A model generated the notes under the pieces. That model saw only the letters and a program-made list of their open reading frames with translations, ran no database searches and had not been told where the DNA came from. Of a stretch of DNA of 64,000 bases, positions 15,957 through 23,091 are shown piece after piece. The stretch's first letter is position 1. Each line of letters begins with the position of its first letter. The DNA lies in NCBI GenBank assembly GCA_022842465.1, contig JALHPN010000001.1, positions 87,106 through 151,105 on the forward strand, read 5' to 3'. A program made the position numbers and the translations under genes. Source of the stretch: Polyangiaceae bacterium. Its GTDB lineage: Bacteria; Myxococcota_A; Polyangia; Polyangiales; Polyangiaceae.

Positions 15957-18026
15957 TCAGGGCGTGCCGGCGGCCGCGAGCGCGAACATCATCAACATCA
16001 TCGAGGCGCTCCCCGCCGCGGCGCCACCGAGGTGCTCGCCGAGCGTCTTCCAGCCGTCGCGCGGTCCACGGATCTCGAACGCGAGGACCCCGCCGCTGCC
16101 CTTCGGCTCCGCCACGACGACGTAGGGGAGGAGGGTCTTCGGCTCCGTGAGGTGGTGCTCGATCTCGGCGAGCGTCGAGGCGTCGAACGCCGGCTTCCCA
16201 CTCGTCGTCGGCCCCATCATCGCCATCTTCGCGCTCACGCGGTGGAGCGCGAAGGCGCCGACGAGAGTGCTGAGATGTCCCGCCGCCAGCAGGCCAGGCC
16301 TCTCGAAGAGGGGATCCTTCGCGGCGCCCGACGGCGGCTTCTCGGCGAGCGCGGCCTTCGCGTGCTCCGCGCATGCCGCGTCCTCGAAGCACGTGACGAA
16401 CCACGTCGCGCTGCGGTCGCCTGCGCCGGCCGTGGGGACGAAGAAGCTCGTCTCCACCGTCTTCGTCGTCTTCTTCGGATCGCCGAGGACGGGCTCCGTG
16501 CTCGTCTCGTCGAGCGCGAAGGAGCCCTTCGGGAGACCGAGCTTCGGGGGCACGGCGCGGACGGCGTAGGTCGTCTTCTTCTCGGTGGGGCTCACGACGC
16601 CGCTCTTCGCCTTGGCCTTCTCCTTCTCGTTCTTCGTGGTCGACCACGTGCGAACGAGGGCCTCGACCGAGGCGACATCGGCGCCGATACGCGCCGTCTC
16701 GTAGCCCTCGAGGGCGCGGCCGAGCGCGGCGGCGGCCTTCTTCGGATCCTTCGACGCACGGACGCCGCTCAGCGCGGCGCGTGCGCGCGGGACGTCGATC
16801 CCGTAGCCGGCCTCGAACGGTCGCTCGAAGAGGCGCTCGACCGTGGCCGTCCTCGACGCGAGCCGCGCGCGGTCCGCGCTCTCCGCTTCGTCGAGGACGC
16901 TCGTCCAGACCCACCGCGCCGCGCCGGAGATCGGTCCGCCGCCCGGGAGGAACACGGACCCGCTCGCGTCCTCCGCGATGCGGTAGAACGCGTCCGTCGG
17001 CGTCACGCCGCTCGTCTTCTCGAAGAGGCCGCGCGTGATCGCCGCGTCTCGCCGCGCGAAGCGGATCCCGGACGCGAACGTGAGGTCGCCTTCGTCCTTC
17101 GCGAGCTCGAGCGTCATCGCCGACACGTCGCGGAGCATCGCGTACATCGCGGCCTCGGACGCTTCCTTCAGGGCGCTCGGCGTCGCGCCGCTCGCGGCGA
17201 CCTTGGCCTTCTGCTTCGCCTCGAGCTGCTCGATGAACGGGAGGAGCGGCGCGGCGTAGCTCACGAGGCGAGCGATCTCGGAGCCCTTTCCGCCCGCGCG
17301 AGCCCGCTCCTCGTCGGGGGGCTTCGGCCCCGTTCGCAGCCACGGCCCCGCGCTCGCGACGCCGGCGGCGGTCCCACACACGGCGTACTCCGGACCGGAC
17401 TTCACGCCGCCGAAGTCGCAGACGAGCTCGTCGTCCTCGTCCTTCTCCCTCGTCTCCGCCGGCGGGGGGCCGCCGCTGCTCCCGTCGTCGGTGTCCTCCT
17501 CGACCGCGTGGCGCGCCTTCTTCACGAGGTGGACGCGACCGCCTTCGGTCCGCGTGTCGTACTCCTTGCCGAGCAGCTCGAGGACGACCGCGACGTCCTT
17601 CACGCGGACGCGCGCGGCGACCTGGAAGTCGGGATCGTTCGACGTGTCCTCCGCGTCGTCCGTCGGTCGCTTCCGCTTCGCCTTCTTCTTCGCGCCGAGG
17701 ACCGGCTTGTCGGCGGTGACGATCGCGTCCATCGGCTTCGTCAGGTCGATGACCGCCGCCCAGCGCGCCATGTCGCTGCCGCCCACCGCCGTGAGCATCG
17801 TCAGCGTCGCGCGCATGCCCGAGAGGTCGACGATCGCGTCGGGGTCCTCGACGTGGACCCACATCGCGAGGTCGTCCGGCCGCTTCGGGCGCTGCGCGGC
17901 CGCGGCGTCCTCGCGGTGCGCGGGGGCGATCGCGAGCGCGCTCCCGTCCGGCGTCCTCGCAGGAGGGCCGCCGCACGCGACGAGGAGCGCACCGAGGACG
18001 ACGAGGAGAGGCGAGCCGGAGCGCAT
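15957..18026 (-). CDS. Large lipoprotein of unknown function
   Basis: About 689 residues. MRSGSPLLVVLGALLVACGG gives a lipobox with Cys 18. The mature protein is charged, with a Lys-rich patch (AKKKAKRKRPTDD), an acidic Asp/Glu stretch near residue 180-200, and long helical regions. I recognise no domain. A TACGCT lies 7 nt before the ATG, fitting the leaderless pattern. It starts 13 bp after the stop of the repeat lipoprotein gene upstream, so it may be the second gene of an operon despite having its own -10-like element. Confidence 0.65.
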   Translation of the reverse strand: MRSGSPLLVVLGALLVACGGPPARTPDGSALAIAPAHREDAAAAQRPKRPDDLAMWVHVEDPDAIVDLSGMRATLTMLTAVGGSDMARWAAVIDLTKPMDAIVTADKPVLGAKKKAKRKRPTDDAEDTSNDPDFQVAARVRVKDVAVVLELLGKEYDTRTEGGRVHLVKKARHAVEEDTDDGSSGGPPPAETREKDEDDELVCDFGGVKSGPEYAVCGTAAGVASAGPWLRTGPKPPDEERARAGGKGSEIARLVSYAAPLLPFIEQLEAKQKAKVAASGATPSALKEASEAAMYAMLRDVSAMTLELAKDEGDLTFASGIRFARRDAAITRGLFEKTSGVTPTDAFYRIAEDASGSVFLPGGGPISGAARWVWTSVLDEAESADRARLASRTATVERLFERPFEAGYGIDVPRARAALSGVRASKDPKKAAAALGRALEGYETARIGADVASVEALVRTWSTTKNEKEKAKAKSGVVSPTEKKTTYAVRAVPPKLGLPKGSFALDETSTEPVLGDPKKTTKTVETSFFVPTAGAGDRSATWFVTCFEDAACAEHAKAALAEKPPSGAAKDPLFERPGLLAAGHLSTLVGAFALHRVSAKMAMMGPTTSGKPAFDASTLAEIEHHLTEPKTLLPYVVVAEPKGSGGVLAFEIRGPRDGWKTLGEHLGGAAAGSASMMLMMFALAAAGTP

Positions 18027-18033
18027 CCGGCCG

Positions 18034-18039
18034 AGCGTA
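18034..18039 (-). promoter_or_regulatory. TACGCT -10-like element
   Basis: TACGCT on the minus strand, 7 nt before ATG 18026 and within the 13-bp gap between two genes. Part of the recurring TAnnnT-N6-8-start pattern. Confidence 0.35.
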
Positions 18040-19317
18040 TCACTCTACGCAGGTGTCGCCGGAGACGCGCAGGCCAGGGTTGCACGTCCGGTCGTTGTAG
18101 GTCCCGCAGTAGGTCTGGCCGACCCCGCCGCACGCCCTGCACAGGTCGCCGACGAGCCGTGTGCCCGCGTTGCAGGTGCGCGTGTTGTAGGTTCCGCAGT
18201 AGGTCTGGCCGTCGTCGCCGCAGATCACGCACCTATCGCCGTTGAGGCGCGTGCCGGGGTTGCAGGTGCGCGTGTTGTAGGTCCCGCAGTAGGTCTGGCC
18301 GTCGTCGCCGCAGATCACGCACCTATCGCCGTTGAGGCGCGTGCCGGGGTTGCAGGTGCGCGTGTTGTAGGTCCCGCAGTAGGTCTGCCCGTCCGCACCG
18401 CAGGCGCGGCAGAGGTTGCCGTCTTCGCGATGGTTCGGCGCGCACTCGCCGTTCGGGCACTTCGCCTGGCCTTCGGCTCCGCACGTCGGCGCGGGCGCGG
18501 GCGCGATGTCGACCGGATCAGGGTCGGGGGGCGCGACGCCGGCTTCCTTCCGTAGCGTGCCGCCGCCGTACACGTACGACCCTGGCCCGGTGATCGTCAC
18601 GGGCTGGCCCATGATCTGGAGGGTGACGGGGCCCGCCGCGGGCGCGAGCAGCGCGAGCTCCGTCGCGCCCCCCTGCACGCTGTGGGTCACGCGCACCGGG
18701 AGGACGTTCACGTCCTCGTCCGGAATCGTGAAGTTCCAGCCGACCTTGTACGCGCCGCTCGGCGCTTCGTAGGAGCCCGACATCCAGAGCGCGCTGTCGT
18801 CCTCCGCGCGGAGCGAGATGCCCCACATCGTGAAGGGGCTCGCCCAGACGATCGGCTTCTCGGCGGTGGCCTCGGTCAGCGTGGTCACGGTGCGCTCGTC
18901 CTTCAGCGCGAACATGTCGCCGACCGAGGTGGTGCGCGGGAACATGAGGCGCGTGCGGACCTTCAGCGGAAGGTCGTCGTTGTGGAAGCGCCCCAGCAGC
19001 GCCTCCGTCGCGGCGACCGACCCGTGGAACGCGCGTCCCTTCGCCGTCGCCACCTCGACGAGGATCTCGTCGGGGACGAGGGGATAGTCCGCCGTCGCGG
19101 CGCGCTTGCAGGTGAGCGAGTGCGTCTGGAAGAAGGCGTCGGTCGTGCTCGTGTCCGGGACGACCCAGCAGCTCGCGAGGTCCACGGGCTTGATGGGCGA
19201 GACGGTGTTGATCTCCTGGTCGGCGAGCCCGACGTCGTCGCCGACGTCCGCCTCCGCGGTGCATCCGGCGACGACGAGACCCACGACGGCGAGGCGAAGG
19301 AGCGGGGCGAGACGCAT
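18040..19317 (-). CDS. Lipoprotein with four tandem 30-residue Cys-rich repeats
   Basis: About 425 residues. MRLAPLLRLAVVGLVVAGC is a textbook lipoprotein signal. An unrecognised beta-rich domain covers ~25-270. After a Pro/Asp/Ala linker come a Cys-rich unit and then four tandem 30-residue repeats built on CGxxGQTYCGTYNxRTCNxGxR, ending at the C-terminus. The repeat Cys residues probably form disulfides, giving a stiff extracellular stalk. ATG 19317 is preferred over an in-frame TTG six codons upstream. The first-in-operon position with the 15957 gene is likely. Function unknown; adhesion or surface display is only a guess. Confidence 0.7.
   Translation of the reverse strand: MRLAPLLRLAVVGLVVAGCTAEADVGDDVGLADQEINTVSPIKPVDLASCWVVPDTSTTDAFFQTHSLTCKRAATADYPLVPDEILVEVATAKGRAFHGSVAATEALLGRFHNDDLPLKVRTRLMFPRTTSVGDMFALKDERTVTTLTEATAEKPIVWASPFTMWGISLRAEDDSALWMSGSYEAPSGAYKVGWNFTIPDEDVNVLPVRVTHSVQGGATELALLAPAAGPVTLQIMGQPVTITGPGSYVYGGGTLRKEAGVAPPDPDPVDIAPAPAPTCGAEGQAKCPNGECAPNHREDGNLCRACGADGQTYCGTYNTRTCNPGTRLNGDRCVICGDDGQTYCGTYNTRTCNPGTRLNGDRCVICGDDGQTYCGTYNTRTCNAGTRLVGDLCRACGGVGQTYCGTYNDRTCNPGLRVSGDTCVE
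18052..18411 (-). repeat. Four tandem 90-bp coding repeats
   Basis: Four 90-bp units, each encoding 30 residues. The segment 18194-18297 is identical to itself shifted by 90 bp (18284-18387), about 104 bp without a mismatch, while the outer units are diverged. This suggests recent duplication or conversion of the central units. Confidence 0.85.
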
Positions 19318-19330
19318 GAGGAGTGCGGTT

Positions 19331-19346
19331 TGCAACGGCCGCGCCC
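19331..19346 (-). promoter_or_regulatory. Sigma-54-like promoter candidate
   Basis: On the minus strand, GGGCGCGGCCGTTGCA fits the -24/-12 layout (GG, 10 bases, GC; consensus TGGCAC-R-N4-TTGCW) with two mismatches. It lies 14 nt before ATG 19317. In this G/C-rich background a chance match is quite possible. Confidence 0.25.
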
Positions 19347-19419
19347 GCGGACTTCGTGAATCGATCCGGGGGAGAACGCCCCGGAGAGGCGCACCGCGAT
19401 GCCTTCCCGATCCACCTCA

Positions 19420-19436
19420 CCGGGCCATGAGCCCGG
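19420..19436. other. Perfect 6-5-6 hairpin
   Basis: CCGGGC and GCCCGG flank CATGA in the 176-bp gap between the 19494 gene's end and the 19317 start. Could be a second terminator element or leader structure. Confidence 0.3.
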
Positions 19437-19455
19437 CCGCATCCACGGGCCGAAC

Positions 19456-19492
19456 GGAAAAATCCGCCGCGCTTGCGTCTGGTTACGGGGCG
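19456..19492 (-). terminator. Terminator after the beta-helix lipoprotein gene
   Basis: Reading leftwards from the 19494 stop, CCGCC and GGCGG arms are separated by about 20 nt and followed immediately by ATTTTT. It is the right distance past the stop codon for an intrinsic terminator. Confidence 0.45.
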
Positions 19493-19493
19493 G

Positions 19494-20945
19494 TCATTCG
19501 CACGCGGGGCGCGGGTTCGAGCAGGCCCGGCCGACGAAGCGGGGGAGCGTCTGCGCGCAACCCGAGACGGCCTCGAAGGTGTTCGTCGGCTTGAAGTCGA
19601 CGAGCTCCCCGTCGAAGCCCTGCGTCACGCCGTGCCCCGCGATGCTCGAGAAGGTCGTGTTCGTGATGAACGCGCTCGGCGGCTGGGCGGAGAAGATGAC
19701 GGCGCCCTCGTACTGGGCGATGTCACTGCACGTGAGGAGGATGCAGCCGCAGTCGCCGCCCGCGTAGGCGATCTTCACGTGGTCGAGGCGGTTGCCTGCG
19801 TCGGGCACGCCGCCGTACCAGAGGCCCATCCACGCACCGGGGGCGGGCGCATCCGAGACGGAGGTGAACACGATCGGCTTCGCCGCCGTTCCGATCGCGC
19901 GGAGCGCGGCGGTCGAGGGCAAGAGGTTCGTGAAGTGCTGGATCTTGAGCGCGGCCCCCGGCATGAACTTCATCGTGACGCCCGGCTCGATCGTCATCGT
20001 GACGAGCTTGCCGTCGGGCCGACCGCCGATGCGGAGGCTGTCTCCGTTCGACCGCCCGACGTGGTACGGGACACCTCGGTCGTGCACGGTGCCGTCCGCG
20101 AGGAGGCCCGAGCCCGCCGTCTTGCCGCCGGCGGGGTCGACCAGGATCTCGTCGACCTTGTTCCCCGTGTACGTGCCGGTCGGGAGCGTGTCGAACGCGT
20201 GCTCCTCGATGACGAGCGGGTAGGGGAAGGCGTCGCTGCCGGAGCCGGTCACGACGAGGTCCTTCGAGCCGGCTGCGAACGTCGCGCCGCGCGTGAGCCA
20301 GACGCCGGTGCCGAGCGAGCCCTTCACCGTCACGTGGTCGGTGAAGAGGAGCGGATCGGCGCCGTCTTCACTGTCGCCGTAGGCCGCGATCGTCGCCGAC
20401 TCCTGGAAGTCGCCTCCGCCGCCGTTCTCGAGCGTGACGTGCGCGAGCCGCGCGGTGCCTCCGGCGTGGACCGAGAGGCTCGACCAGCGGGCAGCGTCCT
20501 CGCCGACGATGCGGATCGGGCGCTTCGCGGTGCCCTCCGCGACGAACGAGCCGGTGTTCGGCGTCGTCGGGTACGCAACGTTCAGGTACTGGCCCGCCTT
20601 CACGCGCACCTCGCTGCACGGCGCGACGGTGAGCTTCGCGCCGCCGCGGACGTTCACCGTGCGCTCGACGATGTGGGGCCCCGTCTCGGCGGTCCACACC
20701 TCGTCCCCCTTCACGTCCCCGGAGTGGACGGTGGGGCCGGTCGTCGTGGTCGGGCAGGACGGCTCGTCGTCCGGCGGATCGGTGGTGCCGGACGAGCCGG
20801 AGCTCGAGGAGCTCGAGGAGCTCGTGCCGCCGCTCGGCGCCCCGCCGCCGGGCGCCCCACCCGAGCCGTCCTCGCAGGCGACGGCCGCGACGGGGAGGGC
20901 GGCGAGGAGGGAGAGGACACGGAGACCCGAGAGAACGTTCTTCAT
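19494..20945 (-). CDS. Lipoprotein with parallel beta-helix-like domain
   Basis: About 483 residues. MKNVLSGLRVLSLLAALPVAAVACEDG gives a lipoprotein signal. A Gly/Ser linker including eight Ser in a row follows. The rest has repeating short strands with Gly turns (KRPIRIVGEDAARWSSLSVH, KPIVFTSVSDAPAPGAWMGLWYGG, FITNTTFSSIAGHGVTQ) typical of right-handed parallel beta-helix surface proteins. The closest general match is the secreted cell-surface right-handed beta-helix class seen in myxobacteria. ATG 20945 is preceded by AAGGTG 9 nt upstream. Polysaccharide binding or lyase activity cannot be claimed. Confidence 0.7.
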   Translation of the reverse strand: MKNVLSGLRVLSLLAALPVAAVACEDGSGGAPGGGAPSGGTSSSSSSSSGSSGTTDPPDDEPSCPTTTTGPTVHSGDVKGDEVWTAETGPHIVERTVNVRGGAKLTVAPCSEVRVKAGQYLNVAYPTTPNTGSFVAEGTAKRPIRIVGEDAARWSSLSVHAGGTARLAHVTLENGGGGDFQESATIAAYGDSEDGADPLLFTDHVTVKGSLGTGVWLTRGATFAAGSKDLVVTGSGSDAFPYPLVIEEHAFDTLPTGTYTGNKVDEILVDPAGGKTAGSGLLADGTVHDRGVPYHVGRSNGDSLRIGGRPDGKLVTMTIEPGVTMKFMPGAALKIQHFTNLLPSTAALRAIGTAAKPIVFTSVSDAPAPGAWMGLWYGGVPDAGNRLDHVKIAYAGGDCGCILLTCSDIAQYEGAVIFSAQPPSAFITNTTFSSIAGHGVTQGFDGELVDFKPTNTFEAVSGCAQTLPRFVGRACSNPRPACE

Positions 20946-21090
20946 GATGAATGCACCTTGCGACGTCCACGGCGGACGCGATCTTGAGAAGGTCTTCCTT
21001 CGACCCTCAGAACTCCTTAAGGCGCCCTCCCCCGGGGAATTCGCACGCCAAATCCCCGCCCGGCGTCACCCGTTCGGCGTACGTCCGCCC

Positions 21091-21142
21091 CCCCTCTCTC
21101 TCTCCCCGTGCCCGTGCCCGTGCCCGTGCCCGTGCCGTGCCC
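21091..21142. repeat. CT tract and CCCGTG hexamer microsatellite
   Basis: A CT-rich run near 21091-21104 is followed by five perfect CCCGTG copies (21105-21134) and a degenerate sixth. It lies in the 208-bp noncoding gap just after the stop of the YbhN-like gene, so length change would not alter a protein. Confidence 0.8.
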
Positions 21143-21153
21143 GAAATCTCCGG

Positions 21154-22152
21154 CTACGACGCGTCGCCCGGCCCCGCCCCGAGCACCTTCGCGAGCCGCG
21201 CGCGCTCGAAGAGCAGGATCACCGGGATCGACAGCGCCAGCGGCAGGATCAGATAGAACAGCCGGAACACGATCACCGCCGCCAGCACCTCGAGCTTCGG
21301 GATGTCGGGTAGCGCCGCCACGAACAGCACCTCGATGACGCCGAGCCCCCCCGGCGCCTGCGAGATCAACGCCGCCGAGAACGTCGCGACGAAGATCCCG
21401 AGCACCACGAAGTACCCGGGGTTGCCCTTCTCGGGGAGCGCCGCGTAGATGATCGCCGCCGCGCCCATGATCTCGAGCGGCCCCGCCACGAGCTGCCTCG
21501 CCGCGATCCGCAGCTTCGGGTACTCGAGCTTGAACGACCGCACGACGAGCGGCTTCGAGTGCCGCGCCGACCCCAGCATGTAGGCGCTCACGAGCGTGAG
21601 GCAGGCGATCCCGATCGCGCGCGCCATCCACACCGGCAGGCGGAGGAGATGGCTGATGAGCTCTGGCTCGAACGTGAACACCACCCCGCCCGTCGCGAGC
21701 ATCCCGAACACGAACGTGAGCGAGCAGAACGCGACGAGCACGGCGATCTCGGGCGCCGTCAGGCCCTTCGTCGAATAGGCCCGGTACCGCACCATCGCGC
21801 CCGAGAAGACGGACGCCCCGATGTTGTGCGAGAGCGCGTAGGTCGTGAACGAGACGAGCGAGATGAAGCCCCACCCCAGCTTGTGCCCGAGGTGCTGGAG
21901 CGCGATGCGGTCGTACCAGGCGAGCGCCCAGTACGCCGCCAGCGTCGCGAGGCCCGCAAGCACGTACCGGTGCGCGGGGATCGTCACGAGCGTCCCCCAC
22001 AGATCACGCACCGAGCTCCCGTGAAGCTCTTTGTAGAGGAGCCAGAACGAGACCCCGACGGCGACGAGGCCGACGACCGGCCAGACGTAGTCGAGCTTGT
22101 TCCGCTTCGGACCGCTCGCGCGGGTTCCTGCTTCGGCCGATGCGGTCGTCAT
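21154..22152 (-). CDS. YbhN/UPF0104-like integral membrane protein
   Basis: 332 residues with about eight hydrophobic segments, belonging to the lysylphosphatidylglycerol-synthase-type membrane family (YbhN/UPF0104). The conserved sequence VRYRAYSTKGLTAPEI after the third or fourth helix and SQAPGGLGVIEVLF near the C-terminus are diagnostic of the family. There is no C-terminal aminoacyl-transferase domain, so it is a membrane-domain-only member whose lipid-related role is unclear. Divergent from the CpoB-like gene across a 114-bp gap. Confidence 0.82.
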   Translation of the reverse strand: MTTASAEAGTRASGPKRNKLDYVWPVVGLVAVGVSFWLLYKELHGSSVRDLWGTLVTIPAHRYVLAGLATLAAYWALAWYDRIALQHLGHKLGWGFISLVSFTTYALSHNIGASVFSGAMVRYRAYSTKGLTAPEIAVLVAFCSLTFVFGMLATGGVVFTFEPELISHLLRLPVWMARAIGIACLTLVSAYMLGSARHSKPLVVRSFKLEYPKLRIAARQLVAGPLEIMGAAAIIYAALPEKGNPGYFVVLGIFVATFSAALISQAPGGLGVIEVLFVAALPDIPKLEVLAAVIVFRLFYLILPLALSIPVILLFERARLAKVLGAGPGDAS

Positions 22153-22266
22153 GAGGTCAGGCGACCTCTGACGTAGGCGAGGGTAGACCGGATGGCAAGC
22201 GCCAGCGGGACTGCCCTACCCATGAACCCCTGTTCAAGCGAGCGCGTTCTGTGGTCAAACGCGGCC

Positions 22267-23085
22267 ATGCGGGACCAACGTCGCGGGAGGCGCGCTCTCC
22301 TCCTCACCACCCTCGCCCTCACCGGCTGCATGACGACGCAGCAGGATCACCAGGCGCTCGAGTCGCGCACCGCGAAGCTCGAGACCTCGCTCGCCGACGA
22401 GTCGCGCAAGAACGAGGCGCTAAGGCAGGAGCTCGAGGCCACGCGCCAGCGCCTCGACAACGCCCTCCGCGCCAGCGCCGACTCGAACCTCGACGTCGTC
22501 TCGTCGAAGCAGCGCTTGAACGAGCTCGCCGGTCGCATCGACGAGGCGCAGCACGGGCTCGAGGAGGTCCGCCGCGAGGTCACGCAGTCGCGCACCGAGA
22601 TCTACGCGCGGCTCGATGATCTCAAGCGGGGAGCGCCCGCGTCGCCGTCGCCCGTTGCCGTGTCCCCCGTCCCGGTTCCAGCCGAGAAGGCGACGCACCT
22701 CGCGCAGCTGAAGGACGGCTTCACGAAGAAGGACTGGCCCCTCGTCCGCGCGCTCGCGACCGAGTACGTCAACCGCTACCCGACGGACGAGAAGACCGAC
22801 GAGGCGCTCTGGATGATGGGCGAGGCGGACAACGCGGACGGGCGGCCGACGTCGGCGCTCGCGAGCTACAACCGCCTCCTCAAGCTCTTCCCCCGCACGA
22901 AGCTGCTCGACAAGACGCTCTTCGGGATGGGCGAGGCCTACATGTCCATGAAGGACTGCGCGAACGCGAAGCTCGCGTACGAGGCCGTCGAGAAGCGGTT
23001 CCCGAAGGAGAAGCTCGGTGAGTCGTCGAGGGCGCGGCTCGCGGCGATCGCGAAGAAGGAGCCGGGCATGTGCCGCGCCGACTGA
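22267..23085 (+). CDS. CpoB/YbgF-like lipoprotein (coiled coil plus TPR)
   Basis: About 272 residues. RRALLLTTLALTGCMTTQQ carries a lipobox (LTGC). Residues ~30-120 form a heptad-rich coiled coil (ALESRTAKLETSLADE), then a Pro/Val linker, then TPR repeats (TDEALWMMGEADNADGRPTS, DKTLFGMGEAYMSMKDCANA) with the tol-pal-associated YbgF layout. In E. coli CpoB links cell-wall synthesis and outer-membrane constriction; here no tol/pal genes are adjacent and the protein is lipidated, so function is only inferred. ATG 22267 is chosen because it starts the signal. It converges with the dual kinase gene, with only six bases between stops. Confidence 0.78.
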   Translation: MRDQRRGRRALLLTTLALTGCMTTQQDHQALESRTAKLETSLADESRKNEALRQELEATRQRLDNALRASADSNLDVVSSKQRLNELAGRIDEAQHGLEEVRREVTQSRTEIYARLDDLKRGAPASPSPVAVSPVPVPAEKATHLAQLKDGFTKKDWPLVRALATEYVNRYPTDEKTDEALWMMGEADNADGRPTSALASYNRLLKLFPRTKLLDKTLFGMGEAYMSMKDCANAKLAYEAVEKRFPKEKLGESSRARLAAIAKKEPGMCRAD

Positions 23086-23091
23086 GCTCGG

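Noticed and set aside
18052..18411. CRISPR-like repeat array
   Set aside because: Repeats are contiguous, in frame and encode a Cys-rich protein unit; there are no unique spacers.
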